From contig QZDX01000004.1 of assembly GCA_009917555.1 (NCBI GenBank), positions 186,001 through 250,000 of the forward strand: a stretch of 64,000 nt of DNA, given 5' to 3'. A program made the position numbers and the translations under genes. The notes beneath the pieces were generated by a model. It made no database searches. It worked only from the letters and a program-made list of their open reading frames with translations, and had not been told where the DNA came from. Within the stretch, counting starts at the first letter, position 1. Each line of letters opens with the position of its first letter. The DNA is from a bacterium 1XD21-13 (lineage in GTDB: Bacteria; Bacillota; Clostridia; Lachnospirales; Lachnospiraceae). Below, one piece after another: positions 58,388 to 64,000 of the stretch.

Positions 58388-59707
58388 ATGCTGGGGTTGT
58401 GTTATGTAGTTATACAGGTTATAGAAATATTAATAGGTGTCTGGATTGTGCATAGCTTGTACTCCGAATACAGAATATATTCCAAATGGGCGCGAGGAAT
58501 TTTAGCGGTTAGCTGTGTGATATTGTGGATTATATATATAGGAAATGCATGGGATTCATTTATTTCCAATATATTTATATTGTTTTATAGTGTGCTATTT
58601 TCGGGATTATATAGCATTTGGTTCAGAGTTGGTTTTTTAAAAGTATTTCTGGTAGAAATGCTATACCTGATCGACATCTCCTTTCTTAAAATACCTATAT
58701 TGATTGTGGAAGCAATGTCAGTCAGTGAACCTTTGCATAAAGTGAATCGTGGCAGTCGTACTTTAGTAGAAACCATGTGGTGCATGACTTTGGCAATAAC
58801 AATCATATTAGTGGGAAAGAACAGTAAATTTGTTGAACAATATAAGAAGTCGATTCAACTGTTAGTATCTAAATATACAGCATTGATGCTACTGCTGACA
58901 GGGATTCAATGGATTTTGTTAAGTTACAACATGTGGCTAGGAATGCAGGGTTTTCAAACAATTGATTTGATTTTATGTGTTATTTTGATTTTAAGCATTT
59001 TCTTATGTCTGCATTATTTGGTGCTTCGGATGGCATATCATGAAGTAAAATTGGAAAATGAACGTTTGGATATGTCACAAGAGTTATTACAAAAACAAAA
59101 CTATGAGCTTCACGAAATGTATGAGAAAAACAGTGCACGTATGCATGAATATTCTCACAATCTGGAGTATTTATATTACTGCATTAGGGAAGAAAAGTAT
59201 TTTGAAGCCGGGAAGTTTCTCCAAAAATACATTGGCGGATTAAATGAAGAAAAACGAATCGTATGGACAGGGCTTCCGTTTTTAGATTTCATAATCAATT
59301 ATAAAAAACAGGCAATGGATAAAAGAGGGATAGTGTTTCATCTCACATTAGATGTATATGAGTATCCTTTCAAAGAAGCAGAACTGGGTATTTTATTGGG
59401 GAATTTATTGGACAATGCAATTGAAGCATGTGAAAAGTGTGAGCTAGGGAAGAGAGAGATAAAACTGCATATTTGGAATGTTAGATATATGTTTATGCTG
59501 AATCTGATAAACAGCAGCTCAAAAAGTCCAGAAGTGAGAGAGCAGCAGTTTATAACAGATAAAAAAGAAAAAAATGCTCACGGAATGGGGGTGGAACAGG
59601 TAAGACGCATAGTAGACAAGTATGGTGGAGACATCAACTTTCAATACAGTGGTGAGCATTTTGAAACAAACGTTATTGTGTCAAATATGAAGGAGGAAAA
59701 CACATGA
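58388..59707 (+). CDS. GHKL-type sensor histidine kinase (AgrC-like)
   Basis: A 439-residue membrane kinase with about six N-terminal helices (to about residue 215), then a dimerisation helix with the phospho-acceptor His257 (EYSHNLEYL) and a GHKL ATPase domain: N box GNLLDNAIEACEK and G box HGMGVEQVRRIVDKYGG. ATG 58388 follows GGGAG and overlaps the region just past the regulator stop. It senses a peptide or membrane signal; the lanthipeptide itself is a candidate inducer. The stop overlaps the precursor start (ATGA). Confidence 0.9.
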   Translation: MLGLCYVVIQVIEILIGVWIVHSLYSEYRIYSKWARGILAVSCVILWIIYIGNAWDSFISNIFILFYSVLFSGLYSIWFRVGFLKVFLVEMLYLIDISFLKIPILIVEAMSVSEPLHKVNRGSRTLVETMWCMTLAITIILVGKNSKFVEQYKKSIQLLVSKYTALMLLLTGIQWILLSYNMWLGMQGFQTIDLILCVILILSIFLCLHYLVLRMAYHEVKLENERLDMSQELLQKQNYELHEMYEKNSARMHEYSHNLEYLYYCIREEKYFEAGKFLQKYIGGLNEEKRIVWTGLPFLDFIINYKKQAMDKRGIVFHLTLDVYEYPFKEAELGILLGNLLDNAIEACEKCELGKREIKLHIWNVRYMFMLNLINSSSKSPEVREQQFITDKKEKNAHGMGVEQVRRIVDKYGGDINFQYSGEHFETNVIVSNMKEENT

Positions 59708-59841
59708 ATTCAGAATTAAAGGTAACAGAGAATTTAATAATGGAACTTCAGGAAGCAGAACAGGTTGAAGTGGAAGCTGATAGTGGTACTTATTCAGTTA
59801 CTTATGATTTTGGCGGTATTATGAGCATCATTTGCTGCTAA
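59704..59841 (+). CDS. candidate class II lanthipeptide precursor (45 aa)
   Basis: ATG 59704 overlaps the kinase stop and lies 8 bases after AGGAGG. The 45-residue product has an acidic, Leu-rich leader (ENLIMELQEAEQVEVEAD) and a C-terminal part rich in Ser/Thr, Gly and aromatic residues that ends in Cys44-Cys45. The cut site is uncertain: a Gly-Gly at 37-38 would leave only IMSIICC, while an earlier cut would leave about 20 residues with Ser27, Thr29, Ser31, Thr33 and Ser41 as possible ring partners. The CC end recalls lacticin-481-group peptides. LanM lies 58 bases downstream past a terminator. Confidence 0.8.
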   Translation: MNSELKVTENLIMELQEAEQVEVEADSGTYSVTYDFGGIMSIICC

Positions 59842-59847
59842 ACCCTT

Positions 59848-59871
59848 TGCGGCCTTTGGGCCGCATTTTTT
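59848..59871 (+). terminator. attenuator between precursor and lanM
   Basis: TGCGGCC pairs perfectly with GGCCGCA over TTTG and is followed by six T. Partial read-through would give more precursor than enzyme. Confidence 0.85.
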
Positions 59872-59898
59872 AATTTTGGGATAATAAAGGAAGTACAA

Positions 59899-62817
59899 AT
59901 GAGTAATCAACAAGAAGTATGTCAAAACACGGAATATTGGGAAAAGGTTCTGGGAAAAGAAATATGCGAGGAACTCCTAAAGAATAATATTCCTGAAGAA
60001 GACACAAATATTTTTGAAAATGAGCTCATTGTATTGGAGCAGCTCTGCGAAGAATTATTTCTGGAAGAAAACGGTTGGAGTGAATACACTTTTGATGGAA
60101 CATTCGGGAACTTTTTTCGTTTTTTTGGAAGGCTTGCAGCCAACTATGCTCGTAGTACGGAGACAGCTCATATAAATGATTTTGGAAACACTGTTTTATC
60201 CAATTTTTACTCTTCCGCAGCATGGATACCAATACGTGTATTAATTCAAGATATACAGACCCGTAAGGAAAAAGGGCAGCTTCAAGGAAAAAATGATAAA
60301 GAGGAATACAAATACTATCAGGAAAAGTTTTTAAATGACCGTTCCTATATACGCAATTTATGTATACAATATCCAGAAATGAAGCGTTTGCTGCTCTTGC
60401 AGGCGGCTTCCGTCACAGAACAGCTTAAAAGAATTGCAGTGAAGATAGCTGATGACAGAGAAGTGCTAAACAAACAGTTTTTTCCCCAGCATCCATTTCA
60501 AAATATCGAAAAAATAGAATCAAATTTATCAGACAGGCACAAAGGCGGACAGACTGTAGCAAAAGTATACTTGGACAATCAAAGGGTTTTCATTTATAAA
60601 CCCCGTAGTTTGGAAAAGGATAACAGCTTTTTCAAATTATACGGGCTATTTTGTGATCAGGGGAATCTGCCGCTTAAGAGAGTTTCGATCTTAGCACGGG
60701 ACAGCTATAGTTGGGAGGAATTTATAGAACGGAACCCATGCAAAAATGAAACAGAGGTAAAGAGGTATTTTGAGAGAATGGGGATCCTGCTCTTTCTATG
60801 CTGGCTCATGGATGTAAGTGATATGCATGGCGAGAACATTGTTGCGGATGGGGAATATCCCATACCGATTGATCTGGAAACATTGCCGGGATGCCCGGAT
60901 GGTATGATATATCAGAATGCGGATCAAAAGATACATGAGGAACTAAAGCATTCGGTGTTAAGCACCGGAATACTGCCGGTTTTGATATGGGGAAAAGCAG
61001 GAAAAGGAATTGTGTTAAATGCCCTGAACAAAGGGGAAGTCGTAAAGACACCCTTTCGCATTCCGGTGATTTGTGATCCGGAAAGCTCAAAGATTCATAT
61101 AGCACTCCAACAGGGGGAAAAGGTTCTTCCGGACAGTCTCCCCGTATACCAGGGCAAGACGGCAGATCCCTCCCTTTATGCAGGTGAGATAATAAAGGGA
61201 TTTGAGCTTGCATATGAATTTTTTCTCCGAGAAAAAGAACGGCTTATGACTGATTTTGGGGAGATATTTTCCGGTGAAAGCAGATACCTGGTACGTCATA
61301 CCCAGCAGTATCATATGTACCTGCAGACCTCCTTTTATCCGGAATTTCTGGAAAACGGAGAACGGAGAAAGCTGTTCTTTCACATTCTAGATAAAAATAA
61401 AAAGAATAAAGAGCTTTTAAAGCAGGAGAGAGCTGCCTTATACCAGATGGACATTCCTGTTTTTTACCGAAAGGGAGAATGGAAGAAGTGGGAGAAAAAG
61501 GTGGAAACGCTTGGAGAGACAGATTTAAAAAAGCAGCTTTCCCTTATTGAAGTATCTTTGGGACTTTTAGAGAAACGCAGATTTGTAATCAAAAAAGAAA
61601 ATGATGCTCATGGAAGCCGGAAGAAAAAAACATTCAGGGAACGTTCCTCGGAACAGATTCAAAGGATAGCGGATGCAGTATGTGACAGGGCCGTCATAAC
61701 AGATGAAGATGATATCGGATTTTATGGGCTTCAGGTGGAGGAATCCGGTAATTTCAGGGTTGGGCCTGCAGGGATCCATTTGTATGAGGGAATCGGCGGC
61801 ATAGCCGTATTCCTTGCAAGGGTGCTTCGGGATAATCATAATCGGACAGACAGATATGAACATGTTTTTGACTTGTGTATACGGAAGCTGTTCCGTTATA
61901 CGGAGAAAGCAGGCCGGGCGATCCAAGGAATGGAGACAGAGTATATAGGTGCTTATCTGGGAGAAAGCTCCGTAGTTTTTACATATATTCTGCTCTATGA
62001 GATTACAAAAGAAAAAAGCTTCCTTACATGGGCACAGCGACATGCAGAGCTTGTAGAACAACTGCAGGAGACAGAAACTTCCATGGATTTTCTGTCAGGG
62101 CTATCCGGGGCGGTTATGGTCTTTGCAAGGCTTTATGAAGCGACAGGGAAGAAGCATTATCTGGAGACGGCTGTCCGGATGGGGGAACAGGTGTGGGCAG
62201 GATGCAAGGCGTTTGAATCAGGAGCCGGATGGTGCTTATTAAAGGGAACAATGCCGCTTGCAGGACTGGCCCATGGGAACAGCGGACTCTTGCTTGCATT
62301 TGGATATTTGCTGGAACTGACACAGGGCAAATGTTATGAGGAAAGAATCGAGAAGCTGCTGCTTTATGAGGATGGTTTGTATGAGAATGGGAACTGGAAG
62401 GATCTCAGGCATCCGAATGGAGTGCGGCTCTGCAATAACGCATGGTGTCATGGAGCAGCCGGAATACTGATTTCCAGACAGAAGCTCAAACAAGGGAATT
62501 TTAGGGGAATGTCCGAGTGGATTGAACGAGATGTAGAACGTTGCAAACAGATCTTTTTAGAGGATAGGGAACCGGGAGAGCTTTGCCTGTGTCATGGACT
62601 TGCCGGGAATTATCTGGCACTGGGCCAATATCTGCGGACAGAGGAAGATCTGGAATTGGAAAAAGAGAGAGAAGCTCTGGGGGAACGGATCTTGAAGCGA
62701 TTGGAGGACGGAAAATTGTCACTTCGGGAAAGATACAATCCGGCATTGATGACAGGGCTTTCAGGAATTGGATTTGCATTGTGCGAGGATAGTGGGGATT
62801 TCAAAATCCTGGGATAA
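59899..62817 (+). CDS. class II lanthipeptide synthetase LanM
   Basis: A 972-residue bifunctional enzyme that dehydrates Ser/Thr in the precursor and closes thioether rings. The N-terminal DUF4135 dehydratase (about 100-600) shows KVYLDNQRVFIYKPRSL, D305-x2-D308-M-H310-G-E and PIDLETLPG (D325, E327). The C-terminal LanC-like cyclase (about 640-965) has zinc ligands Cys850 (WCHGAAG) and Cys898-His899 (CLCHGLAGN). Length and layout are normal for LanM. No LanT transporter or immunity genes follow in the window. Confidence 0.93.
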   Translation: MSNQQEVCQNTEYWEKVLGKEICEELLKNNIPEEDTNIFENELIVLEQLCEELFLEENGWSEYTFDGTFGNFFRFFGRLAANYARSTETAHINDFGNTVLSNFYSSAAWIPIRVLIQDIQTRKEKGQLQGKNDKEEYKYYQEKFLNDRSYIRNLCIQYPEMKRLLLLQAASVTEQLKRIAVKIADDREVLNKQFFPQHPFQNIEKIESNLSDRHKGGQTVAKVYLDNQRVFIYKPRSLEKDNSFFKLYGLFCDQGNLPLKRVSILARDSYSWEEFIERNPCKNETEVKRYFERMGILLFLCWLMDVSDMHGENIVADGEYPIPIDLETLPGCPDGMIYQNADQKIHEELKHSVLSTGILPVLIWGKAGKGIVLNALNKGEVVKTPFRIPVICDPESSKIHIALQQGEKVLPDSLPVYQGKTADPSLYAGEIIKGFELAYEFFLREKERLMTDFGEIFSGESRYLVRHTQQYHMYLQTSFYPEFLENGERRKLFFHILDKNKKNKELLKQERAALYQMDIPVFYRKGEWKKWEKKVETLGETDLKKQLSLIEVSLGLLEKRRFVIKKENDAHGSRKKKTFRERSSEQIQRIADAVCDRAVITDEDDIGFYGLQVEESGNFRVGPAGIHLYEGIGGIAVFLARVLRDNHNRTDRYEHVFDLCIRKLFRYTEKAGRAIQGMETEYIGAYLGESSVVFTYILLYEITKEKSFLTWAQRHAELVEQLQETETSMDFLSGLSGAVMVFARLYEATGKKHYLETAVRMGEQVWAGCKAFESGAGWCLLKGTMPLAGLAHGNSGLLLAFGYLLELTQGKCYEERIEKLLLYEDGLYENGNWKDLRHPNGVRLCNNAWCHGAAGILISRQKLKQGNFRGMSEWIERDVERCKQIFLEDREPGELCLCHGLAGNYLALGQYLRTEEDLELEKEREALGERILKRLEDGKLSLRERYNPALMTGLSGIGFALCEDSGDFKILG

Positions 62818-62860
62818 GGTCAATTGAATATAGCAGATTTGGAGAAAAAATTTGAGATGA

Positions 62861-62898
62861 AAAAAGCATCCTTTTGAGTAATGAAAGGGTGCTTTTAC
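62861..62898 (+). terminator. terminator after lanM
   Basis: AAAAGCATCCTTT pairs with AAAGGGTGCTTTT (one G-T pair) and ends in T4. Confidence 0.8.
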
Positions 62899-62949
62899 TA
62901 ATTATTTAATGAAAAATTTAGAAATATTACGGACGGTTTTAGGCTAGAC

Positions 62950-63020
62950 TGGTCAATTTAAGGTCAACATTTTCAATTAAGGGTCAATATATTGAAAATT
63001 TTTGTGAGTTTGTTATCATG
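62950..63020 (+). repeat. diverged direct repeat, right copy
   Basis: Counterpart of 56549-56626. It contains three GGTCAA units (62951, 62962, 62982) and runs into the next gene's promoter. The rest of 62818-63136 holds only the lanM terminator, this repeat, the promoter and a short upstream frame. Confidence 0.5.
62992..63019 (+). promoter_or_regulatory. promoter of the terminal secreted-protein gene
   Basis: TTGAAA (62992-62997), 16-bp spacer, TATCAT (63014-63019), 118 bases before the ATG at 63137. Confidence 0.5.
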
Positions 63021-63082
63021 CAGTCATACCCTCAGTGCACAAGGGGACAGAAAATTTTGTCTTATGAGAAGGGAGCGTACAA

Positions 63083-63136
63083 ATGAAAAAGAGAAACAAA
63101 GAAAAAATGTATGTTCAGAAAAGGGGGGAAGTTTGA
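63083..63136 (+). CDS. 17-codon leader peptide, coupled upstream frame
   Basis: ATG at 63083 follows AAGGGAG and encodes 17 residues (MKKRNKEKMYVQKRGEV) ending in TGA immediately before the ATG of the next gene (TGAATGA). Possible translational coupling leader. Confidence 0.4.
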   Translation: MKKRNKEKMYVQKRGEV

Positions 63137-64000
63137 ATGAAGAAACGAAGTTGGAAACAAGTTCTTGCAGGGCTTCTTGCGATAGCTGTGATGGTGACAT
63201 CGGTTCCGCCTGTAGATGTGTTGGCAACAGGATTAACTCCACAGCAAATTCAACTTTTTGATTACAATAAGCTATACTCTGCCGAAAGGGGAAATACATT
63301 TCTTGTTGGATTTAAAAATAAGGAACAACAACTAGAAAAAGGTCATGGCGATTATCTGGTAGGAGAAAGAGCTTTTGTAGAGTATTCTATGGCATATAAC
63401 TCGCCTGTAAATATAGAGTTGTATTCCATAGATAATGGTGTGGCTAAACGCTTGGGCTTTATTTATGGTTTGGAGTATACCGAAAATCGTACAGGAACGA
63501 TAAATAAATATACACCAACCGGACAGCAGCTTAGTACGATAAAAGATAAATTAAATGCCCTTTCAAAAGATCAAGATGGATTTAAAAAATTGTTCAATAT
63601 TCCGGGCGCATCCTTAACGGGAGAAAAGGCCGCTTATTCAACTTTGAGTGAGTATTACAGCTATTATGGTTTGGATAATCCATTTGAAAAATCTGAAGAA
63701 ATGATGGTGAAGCCAGAAGAAGATAGCAAATTGGAAAATACAGAAGACAATTTGGAAAAAGAATTGGAAAATGTAGAGGATGCACCATCAAAAGATACAT
63801 CAGACGAAACAAAGAATCAGGAATCGGAAAATAGTAAAAAGGATTCTTTAGCAAAGACAGAGTTGCAAAATAATAATGCACCTATTACTGGAGGTGCTAT
63901 TGTGAAGCAATTAGAAGAAGGTGAAGATTCTGATAATAACATAGATGATGGAAATGTTAATAAGGATAATGCAGAGGATCAATCTTTAAACAATCCACCG
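63137..64000 (+). CDS. secreted surface protein, 5' part (runs off the window)
   Basis: 288 codons open to the window end. Residues 1-30 are a signal peptide (basic KKRSWK, hydrophobic core, PVDVLATG). The next 170 residues are a folded-looking domain (LFDYNKLYSAERGNTFLVGFKNK ... YSMAYNSPVNIELYS); from about residue 195 the chain is a Glu/Asp/Lys/Asn-rich low-complexity linker. No repeat or anchor domain is visible yet, so the class (RHS-like, adhesin or toxin) cannot be decided. ATG after GGGGGG. Confidence 0.75.
   Translation, partial: MKKRSWKQVLAGLLAIAVMVTSVPPVDVLATGLTPQQIQLFDYNKLYSAERGNTFLVGFKNKEQQLEKGHGDYLVGERAFVEYSMAYNSPVNIELYSIDNGVAKRLGFIYGLEYTENRTGTINKYTPTGQQLSTIKDKLNALSKDQDGFKKLFNIPGASLTGEKAAYSTLSEYYSYYGLDNPFEKSEEMMVKPEEDSKLENTEDNLEKELENVEDAPSKDTSDETKNQESENSKKDSLAKTELQNNNAPITGGAIVKQLEEGEDSDNNIDDGNVNKDNAEDQSLNNPP

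Noticed and set aside
62992-63261. 89-codon frame before the last gene
   Set aside because: Cys/Ser/Arg-rich shadow overlapping the promoter and the signal-peptide region of the real gene in another frame.
1-64000. CRISPR array, rRNA operon, prophage structural genes or IS transposase
   Set aside because: No regularly spaced repeats, rRNA sequence, capsid or tail genes, or transposase frames were found on either strand.

Overview
The window looks like a chromosome segment of a gut Firmicute, probably Lachnospiraceae (Clostridia). Gene content, strong GGAGG ribosome sites, moderate GC and close relatives of families typical of Clostridia mobile elements all point that way; no 16S gene is present to settle it.

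1-12,300 is ordinary chromosome. In order: the 3' end of a D-Ala-D-Ala carboxypeptidase, a small reverse-strand gene, an HtrA-type protease, tRNA-Thr(GGT), a CdaR/PucR-type regulator, a DUF1836 protein, a PspA / zinc-ribbon / SPFH membrane-stress operon, the helicase PcrA, two small membrane proteins and the 23S rRNA methyltransferase RlmD, ended by a very strong hairpin terminator.

12,396 to at least 56,400 is an integrative conjugative element (ICE), all on the + strand. Its first part (12.4-22.4 kb) carries host-takeover functions: at least six ArdA-like antirestriction domains in four genes, a PAPS-reductase-like PP-loop protein, a Dam-type adenine methylase and an AbrB-like regulator. 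The second part (23.5-34.4 kb) is an almost complete Tad/Flp pilus set: pilin-like proteins, A24 prepilin peptidase, CpaB, TadZ-like ATPase, CpaF/TadA, TadB and TadC. The third part (34.6-56.4 kb) is the conjugation machine: secreted tip-like protein, DUF3852 pilin-like protein, VirB6-, VirB3- and VirB4-like proteins, NlpC/P60 hydrolase, MobC-like protein, MOBP relaxase, TOPRIM protein and VirD4-type coupling protein. A likely oriT lies at 46.0-46.4 kb.

Cargo is nested inside the transfer genes. A Fic gene with its own promoter and terminator sits just before virB4. An amidoligase and gamma-glutamylcyclotransferase pair follows virB4. An AT-rich island (46.8-51.8 kb) separates the mobC-like gene from the relaxase; it holds a DUF1016 nuclease, a Phd antitoxin with a broken RelE toxin, and an undescribed pair made of a putative nuclease and a small membrane protein that looks like a defence system.

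56.5-62.9 kb is a regulated lanthipeptide module: divergent XRE regulator, an unknown protein, LytTR response regulator, GHKL sensor kinase, a 45-residue precursor, an attenuator and a LanM synthetase, without a dedicated transporter in the window. Diverged direct repeats flank it. The window ends inside a secreted protein gene. No integrase, right ICE end, CRISPR array or rRNA operon is seen.
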